Positions 1 through 10,726 of a stretch of DNA of 64,000 nt are shown here, piece by piece (the stretch's first letter is position 1; the number at the start of each line of letters is the position of its first letter). Origin of the DNA: Halanaerobiales bacterium (GTDB lineage Bacteria; Bacillota; Halanaerobiia; Halanaerobiales; DTU029); contig JARRCS010000005.1 of assembly GCA_029981855.1 (NCBI GenBank), forward strand, positions 54,740 through 118,739. Reading direction: 5' to 3'. Both the position numbers and the translations under genes were made by a program. The notes beneath the pieces were generated by a model that searched no databases, was not told the origin of the DNA, and saw only the letters and a list, made by a program, of their open reading frames with translations.

Positions 1-899
1 AGTGAATCCCTATCAGTCGGGTTAACGTTAAAGATTAACATGGAGTTAATATATACTTCAGCTCTATTATTAACCTCTTCAATAACGATGTTCAATCCCC
101 TGAGCTTAATATTCTGATCCTGTGGTTGATAGAGCCGGCCTATCTTCACAAATCCCCAGGCATGATCTCTGTTAATAAAGGAAGGACCGAATTTTTGGTT
201 CGCAACATCCCTCTTTAAGCTATTCCAGTCAATATTACCCATATGTAGTATCAGTGTTACGGCCATATGGCGGTCGGGCAGACCTATATCTGCCCCGCCT
301 TTAAAATAGGGCACACCGGCCTTGACAGCCAGGTCAGCATCCTGACTGGCATCGATTACCCGGTCAACCTTTAACACCCGAACCTTATCCCCTCTCTCAA
401 TTACTATCTCCGTAATCTTTCCTTTATTCAGGCTAATCCCGAGTAATCTTGAGTTATTATATACCTGCAAATTTTCCTCAGCAGCCAGCATCTCCTGAAA
501 GACCCGGGTAGCCTTCCCGATGGAAAAGGAGATACCACCACCTACCCTGTGATGCCATTCACTAAATAAACCCCTGTTGAGATTACGGCCGTCAGGGCCA
601 TAATTAATATCCAGATAATTTAACCCCCCATAAGTCATTAAACCACCGGGGGTTTCCCTCTCCATAATCAGCAGGGTCCTGACGCCCTGCCGGGCGGCAG
701 CAACTGCTGCCATAACACCTTCGGGTTCTCCCCCATATACAACCAGCGGAAAGGAACTCCGGCTTACAGATCCTATGCCTGTAGTATCTGTTGCCCCGAC
801 ATTTCCGGCTGTTCCAGTGTTAGCATTTATAACCTTTGCATTTATAAATAATAAACCTATAACTATTAACGCAATTACCCGGTAGAGTTTTTTTTGCAT
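1..899 (-). CDS. FAD-dependent oxidoreductase, exported (partial, 3' end off the window)
   Basis: The reading frame starts at ATG 899 and is open to base 1, giving about 299 residues. A purine-rich ribosome site (AGGGGG) lies about 9 bases upstream of the start. Residues 1-27 form a basic then hydrophobic signal peptide or anchor. A dinucleotide-binding segment follows (FPLVVYGGEPEGVMAAVAAA, a glycine-rich beta-alpha-beta turn), then a typical flavoprotein stretch with GGLMTYGG. This pattern matches the FAD_oxidored (PF12831-like) family, whose substrates are mostly unknown. It lies downstream of asnS on the same strand. The substrate cannot be named from the sequence. Confidence 0.75.
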   Translation of the reverse strand, partial: MQKKLYRVIALIVIGLLFINAKVINANTGTAGNVGATDTTGIGSVSRSSFPLVVYGGEPEGVMAAVAAARQGVRTLLIMERETPGGLMTYGGLNYLDINYGPDGRNLNRGLFSEWHHRVGGGISFSIGKATRVFQEMLAAEENLQVYNNSRLLGISLNKGKITEIVIERGDKVRVLKVDRVIDASQDADLAVKAGVPYFKGGADIGLPDRHMAVTLILHMGNIDWNSLKRDVANQKFGPSFINRDHAWGFVKIGRLYQPQDQNIKLRGLNIVIEEVNNRAEVYINSMLIFNVNPTDRDS

Positions 900-980
900 T
901 TATTTATCCCCCTATAACATCCAACTAATTACTTTTGCATTTAGCATCTTTTTTCATAGATCTTTTGATATTACCAACCT

Positions 981-2372
981 TTAAAATTTAGCATTACCAG
1001 GTGTCCGCGGGAAGGGGATAATATCCCGAATATTACTCATACCGGAGATATACATCAAAAGTCTCTCAAAGCCCAGTCCGAAACCAGAGTGGGGTACTGT
1101 CCCATACTTACGTATATCTAAAAACCAGCGGTAATTATCAATATTCATACCGTTTTCTTCCATTCTCCTTGCTAAAACATCATACCGTTCTTCTCTCTGA
1201 CTGCCGCCGATTATCTCACCAACCTGAGGTACCAGACAGTCAACGGCAGCAACGGTCTTATTATCATCATTAAGCCTCATGTAAAAGGCCTTGATATCCT
1301 TAGGATAATCAGTTACCATAATCGGTTTCTTAAAGTGCTTTTCGGTCAGATAGCGCTCATGCTCTGACTGCAGATCTATCCCCCACTCTACCGGATACTC
1401 AAAATCGGCATCTGCCTTTTTAAGGATCTCAATTGCCTCGGTATAGGTAACATGCCCGAAATCAGCCTCAGCAATCTCCTTAATCGTTTTAATTCTACCC
1501 TTATCTATCCATTTATTGAAAAAGGCCATCTCTTCCTCAGCCTCCTCCAGGGCATAACGGAAAAGGTACTTGATAAAGTCTTCTATAATAACCATCATCT
1601 CCTTCAGGTCACAAAAGGCCATCTCCGGCTCTATCATCCAGAACTCAGCGGCATGGCGTGAAGTATTGGAATTTTCTGCCCTAAAGGTAGGACCAAAGGT
1701 ATAAACATCTCCCAGGGCACAGGCCAGAAGTTCCGCCTCCAGCTGGCCGCTAACGGTTAAACCAGCCTTTTCCCCGAAGAAATCCTGGCTAAAATCGACC
1801 TTACCTTCCCCGGTTAGTGGTGGGTTCTCCGGATCAAGGGTGGTTACACTGAAGACTTCCCCGGCCCCCTCGGCATCACTAGTAGTGATAATAGGGGTAT
1901 GGATGTATTGAAAACCCCTCTCCTGAAAGAATTTATGGACGGCATAGGCCATTTTATTCCTGAAACGGTTTACCACCCCAAAGGTGTTAGTTCTCGGTCT
2001 CAGATGGGCAATCTCCCGCAGGAATTCAAAGGAATGGCGTTTTTTCTGCAGCAGATAATCGGCAGGAGATTCACCGACAATCTCAATCTCCTTTGCCTTC
2101 ATCTCAATACTCTGTTCCCTACCTTCAACCTCCTCCAGATAACCAACAATCCTCAGACTGGCTCCGGTGTTAATCTCATCTAAGGGAAATTTTCCCGGTT
2201 CTAGAATGACAATCTGGAGATTGAACAGGGTACTCCCATCATTTATCTCTAAAAAGGCAATATTTTTCGATACCCTCTTGGTTCTCACCCAGCCGAGAAC
2301 AATTACATCAGAGTAATCACCAATATTTTTAGCAAGGATATCCTTTATCTTTGTTCGCTTAAAATAGTCCAT
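981..2372 (-). CDS. asnS: Asparaginyl-tRNA synthetase
   Basis: Class IIb aminoacyl-tRNA synthetase that charges tRNA-Asn with asparagine in the cytoplasm. The 463-residue product has an N-terminal OB-fold anticodon-binding domain (about 1-110), a class II motif 2 region ([20 protein letters not shown]), and a C-terminal motif 3 ([10 protein letters not shown]). Length matches AsnRS (about 430-466). The ATG at 2372 was chosen because GGAGG lies 8 bases upstream; the longer frame to 2459 has no ribosome site and its extra residues look non-coding. No T-box leader was found upstream, although many Firmicute synthetase genes have one. The leader does contain a palindrome that is repeated near pnp. 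Confidence 0.95.
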   Translation of the reverse strand: MDYFKRTKIKDILAKNIGDYSDVIVLGWVRTKRVSKNIAFLEINDGSTLFNLQIVILEPGKFPLDEINTGASLRIVGYLEEVEGREQSIEMKAKEIEIVGESPADYLLQKKRHSFEFLREIAHLRPRTNTFGVVNRFRNKMAYAVHKFFQERGFQYIHTPIITTSDAEGAGEVFSVTTLDPENPPLTGEGKVDFSQDFFGEKAGLTVSGQLEAELLACALGDVYTFGPTFRAENSNTSRHAAEFWMIEPEMAFCDLKEMMVIIEDFIKYLFRYALEEAEEEMAFFNKWIDKGRIKTIKEIAEADFGHVTYTEAIEILKKADADFEYPVEWGIDLQSEHERYLTEKHFKKPIMVTDYPKDIKAFYMRLNDDNKTVAAVDCLVPQVGEIIGGSQREERYDVLARRMEENGMNIDNYRWFLDIRKYGTVPHSGFGLGFERLLMYISGMSNIRDIIPFPRTPGNAKF

Positions 2373-2398
2373 GTAGTGTTCCTCCTTATTTAATGTAG

Positions 2399-2426
2399 AG
2401 TAAATTATGCACAGATGAATTCTGTG
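2399..2426. repeat. Palindromic element shared with the rpsO-pnp spacer
   Basis: A 28-base stretch just upstream of the asnS ribosome site is identical, in inverted orientation, to 53619-53646. It contains the arms GCACAGA and TCTGTGC around TGAAT, so it can fold into a hairpin in the asnS leader RNA. Two copies suggest a small dispersed palindromic repeat; function unknown. Confidence 0.6.
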
Positions 2427-2587
2427 CCTTTGTAAAATTTCCCCATTTTTTAAACACATCGCAAAAAAAGTATTTTGAGTAATTGTAAATACAAAAACAG
2501 AGAAATCATTAGATATAATTTTAGGTTTTCCATTAATATATTTCGTTATTAATCTTTAAATACCTTTTTAAAAGGCAAAGAAATTAT

Positions 2588-2613
2588 AAAAGGATAATGC
2601 AGTGAACATTATC
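2588..2613 (-). terminator. Probable terminator of the glpA-glpP operon
   Basis: Inverted repeat AAGGATAATG / CATTATCCTT with a short loop, followed on the minus strand by TTTTATAATTT. It lies about 58 bases past the glpP stop. Nothing else of note was seen between here and the asnS leader. Confidence 0.55.
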
Positions 2614-2670
2614 CTTCAATTATAGTTAAAGTATTTTTTTCTTTTGATAGATTATAGCCAAAAAGCAATT

Positions 2671-3237
2671 TCACCATTCCCATAACTCCTGATTACTGGT
2701 AGAGACCGCCATTATACCCTTTTCCAGTAAGTCCTCTACCTCTTCCCTTCTGCGGATTAACCCCCCGGCAATAATCGGGCAGGATAATTTATGCTCAATA
2801 TGGTCAATAAAATAGGGGGCCGCTATCCCGGGTAAAATCTCTACAGCATCGGGCTGGTTATGTTCCAGGATGTGTTCACCGGTTCTTAAGGCGGCAGAAT
2901 CAAGCAGAAACAGGCGTTGAATAGCCATTAATCCTTCATTTCTGGCTGCCTTGACCAGATTGCTCTTAGTGGTTACAATCCCATCACAGAGATTATTGAT
3001 AGCGAGATACCTTATACCCTGCTTATCCCGGCCGATCCCTTCAACTAGATCTATATGCAGGAAGACCAGTTTATCATGCTCCCGGGCCTTTTCCATAATC
3101 ACCGGTAGGGCAAAGATATCACCATAGAGGATAAAGAGGGCAATAACGCTGCTCTTTACTGCTCTATCCAGAGATTCATAATTTCTTAGCCCGGCAATAA
3201 CCGGGTGTTTTTTAAAATAGCGCTTTAAATGCTCCAT
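2671..3237 (-). CDS. glpP: Glycerol-3-phosphate responsive antiterminator
   Basis: The 188-residue GlpP-family protein, as in Bacillus, binds glycerol 3-phosphate and lets RNA polymerase pass a terminator in glp leader mRNAs. The sequence has the family's TIM-barrel-like pattern: PVIAGLRN near the start, HIDLVEGIGRDKQGI in the middle, and PIIAGGLI with a C-terminal AVSTSNQELW. It is the last gene of the glpA operon, 34 bases after the DUF1667 gene. Its likely RNA target is the hairpin at 6474-6540 in the leader of the same operon, which implies autoregulation. The family match is strong; the target is inferred. Confidence 0.93.
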   Translation of the reverse strand: MEHLKRYFKKHPVIAGLRNYESLDRAVKSSVIALFILYGDIFALPVIMEKAREHDKLVFLHIDLVEGIGRDKQGIRYLAINNLCDGIVTTKSNLVKAARNEGLMAIQRLFLLDSAALRTGEHILEHNQPDAVEILPGIAAPYFIDHIEHKLSCPIIAGGLIRRREEVEDLLEKGIMAVSTSNQELWEW

Positions 3238-3271
3238 TGATATCCCATCCTAACGAATATATTCCCGCAGC

Positions 3272-3664
3272 TTAAGCCGTTATCCTGGCCCTATCAGAAG
3301 TCTCCCTTTTAACATCCCTGGTTGCCACCAGATCTACACCTGTCTCCAGAAAATTTTTTCTGATTACCTGGCCGGTATAGACCGGGGCTTCAACCTCAAT
3401 CCTGGCAATCTCTCTCATTGCCGGTAATAATAACTTCTTTGGTATAGGAGCAGCGGTCTTAACCGGTACTAAGGGAAGTTCTCCTCCTTTAACCCTGACA
3501 GTGGTCGGTAAAATCCGAGTCGGATTCTCAAATTCCTTACGGGCATGTTCCTTTCCTACAGGACAGGAAAACCCTGAGATCTTTTTGATCTCCCCCCTCT
3601 CACTTTCCACCTTCATTCTGCAGCCTTTGGGGCAACCAATACATATAATAGTAGTTCTAGACAT
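3272..3664 (-). CDS. DUF1667 protein, third component of the GlpA-type dehydrogenase
   Basis: A 130-residue protein that opens with CIGCPKGC, giving cysteines 8, 11 and 15, plus Cys34 in GFSCPVG; this arrangement could bind an Fe-S cluster. The DUF1667 family is usually encoded next to GlpA and a second flavoprotein in anaerobes such as Thermotoga and clostridia, and it is probably a small electron-transfer subunit. The ATG at 3664 was chosen because GGAAGG sits 8 bases upstream; a GTG at 3673 overlaps the preceding stop (GTGA) and is an alternative. The exact role is unproven. Confidence 0.85.
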   Translation of the reverse strand: MSRTTIICIGCPKGCRMKVESERGEIKKISGFSCPVGKEHARKEFENPTRILPTTVRVKGGELPLVPVKTAAPIPKKLLLPAMREIARIEVEAPVYTGQVIRKNFLETGVDLVATRDVKRETSDRARITA

Positions 3665-3669
3665 AACCC

Positions 3670-4947
3670 TCACCTTCCTTCTTTTTCAATGGAGATTTTT
3701 ATCCTGCTCATATTTTCATCTATCAAGGCTTCCGGCAGAAAGACTGTAACCATTTCACCCGGAGTCACTATCTCCCTTTTATAGGCAAGTAGTACCTTGC
3801 CAGTTCCATCCCTCAGTTTTATTTTGACATCCTTGCCTGGTTCTTTCACCCGCATAAATAGCTTAATCCTTTTTCTATCTTTATCCCGGTAATCAATCCT
3901 ATGGGGTACAATATATCTAACATTCTTTCCCGGTTCCAGGCGAACCGGTTGGTCTCGCCATTCTCTTTCTCCCTTCAGGTATTTACTTACAGCCCGGCCG
4001 GCAATCTCCCCCTCTTCGGTTACAAAATCAACGAGGTCATGCACCTGCAGGACATTACCGCAGGTAAAGACCCCTTCAACTTGCGTCTCCCTGACCTCAT
4101 TAACAACCGGTCCACCGGTAACTCCATCCAGATCAATGCCTATCTCCCTGGTTAACTCATTCTCGGGGATTAAACCAACAGATAAAAGAACTGTATCACA
4201 TTTAATCTCCTCTTCAGTCCCGGGAATAGGCCTTAATCGATCGTCAACCTGAGAAACTATTACACTCTCAACCCTCTTCTTGCCGTTAATACTAGTAATA
4301 GTATGTCTCAGTTTAAGTGGTATATCAAAGTCATCCAGACATTGGACCTTATTTCTGACCAATCCTGAAGAATAGGACATAATCTCGAGAACGGCCTTCA
4401 CATCAGCCCCCTCCAGGGTCATCCTTCTGGCCATAATTAAACCTATATCACCTGAGCCGAGAATAACAACCTCCCTACCGGGCATATACCCCTCAATATT
4501 TACATACCTCTGGGCAGTCCCGGCAGTAAAGATACCTGCCGGTCTATCTCCGGGTATCAAAATTGCCTCTCTCGTCCGTTCCCTGCATCCCATAGCCAAA
4601 ACTATTGCCTTAGCCCTGATAGTTAATAAGCCTTCTTCCCTGTTTAGGGCCAGAACCTCCTTATTCTTACTTATCTTAATAACCATTGTTCCGGTTTTTA
4701 CCTTTATCTTACTCCCTTTTAACCTTTCAATAAAACGACCGGCATATTCAGGACCTGTCAGCTCTTCCTTAAAATATTCTAGGCCGAAACCATTATGGAT
4801 ACACTGCTGTAATATACCTCCGAGATATTTATCTCTCTCCAGCAGCAGAATATTCTCAATGCCGCTATTTTCTGCCTCCAGGGCTGCCGCAAGGCCTGCC
4901 GGCCCTCCGCCAATAACCACCAGATCATAATTAAATCTCATCACCAT
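3670..4947 (-). CDS. NAD(P)/FAD-dependent oxidoreductase, partner of GlpA
   Basis: A 425-residue flavoprotein of the pyridine nucleotide-disulfide oxidoreductase type. It has an N-terminal FAD-binding GGGPAGLAAA, an NAD(P)-binding VILGSGDIGLIMAR in the middle, and a CGNVLQVHDLVDFV region near the C terminus. It resembles the alpha-subunit-like NADH oxidoreductases that sit beside anaerobic glycerol-3-phosphate dehydrogenases, so it probably passes electrons from GlpA to NAD or another carrier. The start at 4947 has AGGAG 8 bases upstream and overlaps the glpA stop, implying translational coupling. Redox cysteines (CxxC) of thioredoxin-reductase type were not seen. Confidence 0.85.
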   Translation of the reverse strand: MVMRFNYDLVVIGGGPAGLAAALEAENSGIENILLLERDKYLGGILQQCIHNGFGLEYFKEELTGPEYAGRFIERLKGSKIKVKTGTMVIKISKNKEVLALNREEGLLTIRAKAIVLAMGCRERTREAILIPGDRPAGIFTAGTAQRYVNIEGYMPGREVVILGSGDIGLIMARRMTLEGADVKAVLEIMSYSSGLVRNKVQCLDDFDIPLKLRHTITSINGKKRVESVIVSQVDDRLRPIPGTEEEIKCDTVLLSVGLIPENELTREIGIDLDGVTGGPVVNEVRETQVEGVFTCGNVLQVHDLVDFVTEEGEIAGRAVSKYLKGEREWRDQPVRLEPGKNVRYIVPHRIDYRDKDRKRIKLFMRVKEPGKDVKIKLRDGTGKVLLAYKREIVTPGEMVTVFLPEALIDENMSRIKISIEKEGR

Positions 4948-6433
4948 CACCTGCTCTCCTGATCAGTTCCTTACTACAGGCCTTTAAGATCTCCGAGCCG
5001 GCACCCTTCTTGGTAACCTCAAGGGGTGAGATACCCAGTACTTTAGAGAGGATCTCCACCACCCTGGGACCGCAGAAACCACCCTGACAGCGGCCTGCTC
5101 CGGCCCTCGTTCTCCTTTTGATGGCATCAAGTGACCTGGCAGGTACCGGCCGGTGGATTGCCCTGATTATCTCACCCTTTGTTACTCGTTCACAGCGGCA
5201 AATCATCTCTCCATAGTCGGGGTTTTCCTTAACTAACTTCTGCCAACCATCAAGATTTCCAGTTTCATACTCTTCATTGAAGATAACAGGAGTAGGTAGT
5301 GTTTCCTGAAAGTCTTCTTTTAAATGAATCTCTTTTCCAGGAGCAACCTCTCCAAGGGTCTCTTTTACCAGTTCAACAACCATCTCTGCAATTGCCGGAG
5401 CTGAGGTCAAGCCAGGCGACTGAATACCGGCCACATGAATTAAACCCCTGACCCTATTTGAAGGACCGATGATAAAGTCCTCATCCTCCGCTGCAGCTCT
5501 TAATCCGGAGAAGGAGGTGATCACATCACTTCTGGAAAGCCCGGGAACTAGTTTCCTGGCTCCGGAATAGACCTCATCCAATCCCGATGCTGTTGTTGCC
5601 GGGTCATCCCTTTCATCAACATCATGAGAATTGGGACCAAGTAGAAGATTGCCGTGAGTGGTGGGGGTTACCAGTATTCCTTTTGAAACCTTACTGGGAA
5701 TGGGAAAAAGGACATGATTAACGAAATTACCCCAGTTTTTATCTAAGAGGTGATACTCCCCCTTACGGGGTCTAATATTAATACTATCATCTCCTGACAT
5801 GGCTGCAATCTTATCGGAATATAGACCGGCTGCATTAATTACAACCTGAGTCTTTATTTCTCCCCTGTTAGTTTTAACTCCTGTTACCTTACTGCCTTCT
5901 GTCACTAAATCTACTACCTCTGTCTCAAGTAAGACCTTAACTCCATTGATGACAGCATTATCGGCCAGGGCAATGGTAAACTCATAGGTTGATATTATAC
6001 CTGCAGTCGGTGCATAGAGGGCATATTTAGCTTCAGGGTTTAAATTAGGCTCTATTACAAACAATCTTTCACCTTGAATAATCTCCAAACCCCTGACGCC
6101 AAGCCTTTCACCATTCTCCTTTTCCCTCTTTAGCACCTGCAAATCTTTCTCATTAAAACCAATAACCAGGGAGCCGATCCTTTTGAAAGGCACCTTTAGA
6201 TCGGCTGCTAGTTTATCAAACATAGGATTAGCCTTTACATTAAGCTTTCCTTTCAGGGTTCTTGCATCGGCATTATACCCTGCATGAATTATTCCCGAAT
6301 TTGCCTTACTGGTTCCCATGGCCACATCATCTTCCTTTTCCAAGAGAACTATATCCAGATTATAACGGGCCAGTTCCCTGGCTATGGCTGAACCGGTCAC
6401 ACCTCCACCGATAATAACTATATCTGCCTTCAT
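4931..6433 (-). CDS. glpA: Anaerobic glycerol-3-phosphate dehydrogenase, GlpA type with BFD-like Fe-S domain
   Basis: Oxidises glycerol 3-phosphate to dihydroxyacetone phosphate. The 500-residue protein starts with a DAO-fold FAD site (IIGGGVTGSA, glycines 9-11 and 14). It ends with a bacterioferritin-associated-ferredoxin-like [2Fe-2S] domain whose cysteines are 412, 414, 449 and 454 (CRC ... CQGGFC). The first gene of a four-gene operon with the second flavoprotein, the DUF1667 protein and glpP. ATG 6433 has GAGGGGGAAG upstream. Expression probably depends on GlpP antitermination at the hairpin just upstream. Confidence 0.93.
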   Translation of the reverse strand: MKADIVIIGGGVTGSAIARELARYNLDIVLLEKEDDVAMGTSKANSGIIHAGYNADARTLKGKLNVKANPMFDKLAADLKVPFKRIGSLVIGFNEKDLQVLKREKENGERLGVRGLEIIQGERLFVIEPNLNPEAKYALYAPTAGIISTYEFTIALADNAVINGVKVLLETEVVDLVTEGSKVTGVKTNRGEIKTQVVINAAGLYSDKIAAMSGDDSINIRPRKGEYHLLDKNWGNFVNHVLFPIPSKVSKGILVTPTTHGNLLLGPNSHDVDERDDPATTASGLDEVYSGARKLVPGLSRSDVITSFSGLRAAAEDEDFIIGPSNRVRGLIHVAGIQSPGLTSAPAIAEMVVELVKETLGEVAPGKEIHLKEDFQETLPTPVIFNEEYETGNLDGWQKLVKENPDYGEMICRCERVTKGEIIRAIHRPVPARSLDAIKRRTRAGAGRCQGGFCGPRVVEILSKVLGISPLEVTKKGAGSEILKACSKELIRRAGDGDEI

Positions 6434-6473
6434 TTTCTTCCCCCTCTCTCAAAGAAGAAAGCACTTCATGAAA

Positions 6474-6540
6474 AAAGAGAACCATTCATTAACATTAAGA
6501 AGGGTATACTTTACCCCCGGTTAACGAAATGGTTCTCTCT
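6474..6540 (-). promoter_or_regulatory. GlpP-type attenuator in the glpA leader
   Basis: On the minus strand the arms AGAGAACCATT and AATGGTTCTCT, extended by GTTAAC / GTTAAT, form a long stem followed directly by TTTTT. This is an intrinsic terminator inside the leader, 40 bases before glpA. In Bacillus glpD and glpFK the same layout is the target of GlpP. With glpP at the end of this operon, GlpP-dependent readthrough is the natural reading. Confidence 0.75.
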
Positions 6541-6589
6541 TATAATCTCTACCATTTTCAATATGAAATTTTACTTTTAACTTAATTTA

Positions 6590-6618
6590 ATTATAACCTA
6601 TTAATACAAGTAATGCAA
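6590..6618 (-). promoter_or_regulatory. Promoter of the glpA operon
   Basis: TTGCAT (6613-6618) and TATAAT (6590-6595), spaced by 17 bases, read on the minus strand. Transcription would start near 6583 and enter the attenuator hairpin. A second TTGACA (6681-6686) further upstream lacks a good -10. The rest of the 6619-6814 spacer shows nothing else I can support. Confidence 0.65.
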
Positions 6619-6814
6619 CTGTTATTGTTTTGATAGACTATTTGAAGCAGTTTTGTCATTGCCAGCACCCTTTTTGTGAATGTCAAGTGCTTTTTTACAA
6701 ATTTTCTAAATAAGATTTTACACCTAAGATTTTCCAAAAATGGATTCTCTGTGTGTCAATCTATAGCTGTCACCGTGTAAATTTATGACCTCACCATTTA
6801 TGTTTACTACCAAA

Positions 6815-9131
<2,317 letters not shown>

Positions 9132-9166
9132 AACCACACCTTCGCTTAAAATTTAAATCTAAATAA

Positions 9167-9196
9167 ATAATATCATAAAACTTTATCAACTGGCAA
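9167..9196 (-). promoter_or_regulatory. Possible promoter for the HAD-glpK operon
   Basis: TTGCCA (9191-9196) and TATTAT (9167-9172) with an 18-base gap, on the minus strand, 36 bases before the HAD start. No attenuator hairpin was seen between it and the gene, unlike the glpA leader. Confidence 0.4.
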
Positions 9197-9277
9197 AGAA
9201 CATTTTCTCACAAAATGGGATAATGAACATATATTATAGTAGATTCAATTATGAAAGGGGGCGTTAAGTTTAATATA

Positions 9278-9379
9278 ATGGGAAACTACGGAAAAGATAA
9301 TGCTTTCATTGTATTCCTCATTCTGATTTTATTACTGTTAGGATTCTGGGGAGGTGGCTATTACAGCAAGGAAAAGTAA
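9278..9379 (+). CDS. YjcZ-like small sporulation membrane peptide
   Basis: A 33-residue ORF with a short polar start, one very hydrophobic segment (AFIVFLILILLLLGFWGGG) and a YYSKEK tail. This resembles the YjcZ/SscA spore-associated peptides of Firmicutes, which share a FxxxVxxFILLIxxG core followed by glycines. An ATG at 9251 is in frame, but it precedes the AGGGGG stretch that would be the ribosome site; from that stretch to ATG 9278 is 16 bases, which is long. A terminator follows. A divergent, isolated gene facing the HAD-glpK operon. Confidence 0.55.
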   Translation: MGNYGKDNAFIVFLILILLLLGFWGGGYYSKEK

Positions 9380-9459
9380 TAAAACATAGAAAATAACTAG
9401 CTGCAGTTCCAAAAAGCACTCACCAATCCGGAATCAATCGAATACTTTCCCGGGAGATT

Positions 9460-9492
9460 AAACCAGGGATTCACCCCTGGTTTTCTTTTTTC
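9460..9492 (+). terminator. Terminator after the small membrane peptide
   Basis: Stem AACCAGGG / CCCTGGTT with loop ATTCAC, then TTTTCTTTTTT. Convergent with the macrodomain gene ending at 9496, and possibly used in both directions. Confidence 0.8.
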
Positions 9493-9495
9493 TTC

Positions 9496-10059
9496 CTATA
9501 CATCCCTGTTATTAGTAATAATATCTTCCCAGGCGGAGAGGTAAATCTCAAAGTCCTGCTGGCTATATAATACCATCCTTACCTCATTAAGTCCTTGATT
9601 GGCTCTGATAAAATCCCTGATAGTCCCGAGGGCAATCCGGGCTGCTCTTTCAATAGGAAAACGATAAGCTCCGGTACTTATAGATGGAAAAGCAACAGAC
9701 TTAATCTTATTCTTCAGAGCCAGTGTAAGACTATTCCTATAAGCATCTGCCAGTATCTCCTCTTCATTAGAATTGCCACCATGCCAGATTGGGCCTACGG
9801 TATGAATGACATAATCAGCTATAAGCTCTCCGCCTGAGGTAATTACCGCTTCTCCTGGGGGACACTTACCCTGTTTTTTTCTAATCTCTTTACACTCCTT
9901 AAGTATCTGGGGACCACCGGCCCTGTGGATTGCTCCATCAACCCCTCCTCCACCCATTAAGGTAGGATTGGCCGCATTAACAATTGCCTCTGTATCCTGG
10001 TTAGTAATATCACCCACCAGCATTTGAAGCCTGGTCTTACCGATAATAGATTGTACCAC
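9496..10059 (-). CDS. Macrodomain ADP-ribose hydrolase (YmdB-like)
   Basis: A 187-residue single macrodomain. Key motifs are VGDITNQDTEAIVNAANP, the GGGGVDGAIHRAGG loop, and SISTGAYRFPIERAA, which bind ADP-ribose; the Asn and Asp of catalytic type are present. Such enzymes hydrolyse O-acetyl-ADP-ribose or remove mono-ADP-ribose from proteins. The start is a GTG at 10059 with GGAG 10 bases upstream. A single-gene unit, divergent from sodC. The physiological substrate is not evident from context. Confidence 0.9.
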   Translation of the reverse strand: MVQSIIGKTRLQMLVGDITNQDTEAIVNAANPTLMGGGGVDGAIHRAGGPQILKECKEIRKKQGKCPPGEAVITSGGELIADYVIHTVGPIWHGGNSNEEEILADAYRNSLTLALKNKIKSVAFPSISTGAYRFPIERAARIALGTIRDFIRANQGLNEVRMVLYSQQDFEIYLSAWEDIITNNRDV

Positions 10060-10139
10060 CGCTCTATCACTCCTTTCCTACTTATTCCACCTTGCATGTG
10101 TTCAACTCCAGAGTCAGTAATAACTATTATTCTTAAAAC

Positions 10140-10160
10140 ATAAAATATAAAATATAAAAT
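10140..10160. repeat. Short tandem repeat in the sodC upstream region
   Basis: Three perfect copies of ATAAAAT followed by a partial copy, in the AT-rich spacer between the macrodomain gene and sodC. Possibly an UP-element-like or simply slippage-prone sequence. Confidence 0.5.
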
Positions 10161-10201
10161 ATATTAACTTAATTAATAACAAAGAAATGGAGGTGAACAA
10201 T

Positions 10202-10663
10202 TTGTTTGGACATCAAATCAGGGCTATTATCCGGGGAGGGCCCCTGGCCCCTTTCATTAGGGGAATCGTTACATTTAGAAGTGTACCGGGGGGAACCGAG
10301 GTTTATGCCAGAATATCAGGACTTCCACCCTACAAGCCAGCCCGGGATGGTAAACCACCTATCGGACCCCATGGTTTTCATATCCATGAAAAGGGAAACT
10401 GTGAGGTAGGGGATCCGGAGAATCCATTTCAGGCTGCAGGCGGCCACTGGAATCCCGATAACCAACCCCATGGCAACCATGCCGGAGACTTCCCGGTTTT
10501 ATTCTCCAATAATGGTATAGCCAGAATGTGCTTTTTTACCAATAGATTTAAACCGAAAGATGTGGTCGGCAGAGCGGTTATTATCCATCAAAACCCCGAT
10601 GATTACCGGACCCAGCCTGCCGGTGATGCAGGAAAAAGATTGGCCTGCGGGGTAATTGAGTGA
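10202..10663 (+). CDS. sodC: Cu-Zn superoxide dismutase family protein
   Basis: A 153-residue SodC fold. All metal ligands can be matched to the eukaryotic enzyme: copper His60 and His62 (GFHIH), bridging His82 (GGHWNP), zinc His90, His93 and Asp96 (HGNHAGD), and copper His129 (IIHQNP). The disulfide pair Cys67/Cys149 and the guiding Arg146 (KRLACG) are present. No signal peptide, so it appears cytoplasmic, unlike most bacterial SodC. The TTG at 10202 was chosen because GGAGG lies 8 bases upstream; the ATG at 10187 lies within the ribosome site. Isolated plus-strand gene. Confidence 0.88.
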   Translation: MFGHQIRAIIRGGPLAPFIRGIVTFRSVPGGTEVYARISGLPPYKPARDGKPPIGPHGFHIHEKGNCEVGDPENPFQAAGGHWNPDNQPHGNHAGDFPVLFSNNGIARMCFFTNRFKPKDVVGRAVIIHQNPDDYRTQPAGDAGKRLACGVIE

Positions 10664-10726
10664 ACCTTTAATTCAGCTTTACCCTAATATCAGGATGGAG
10701 TTTTCCTTGAAGTATTTTAAATACAT

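Noticed and set aside
2373..2670. T-box riboswitch upstream of asnS
   Set aside because: No T-box core (GGGTGGNACCGCG-type) or specifier layout is visible on the minus strand; only a palindrome and an AT-rich leader.
10187..10201. ATG start for sodC at 10187
   Set aside because: This ATG is part of the ribosome binding region (ATGGAGGTG); the TTG at 10202 has correct spacing.
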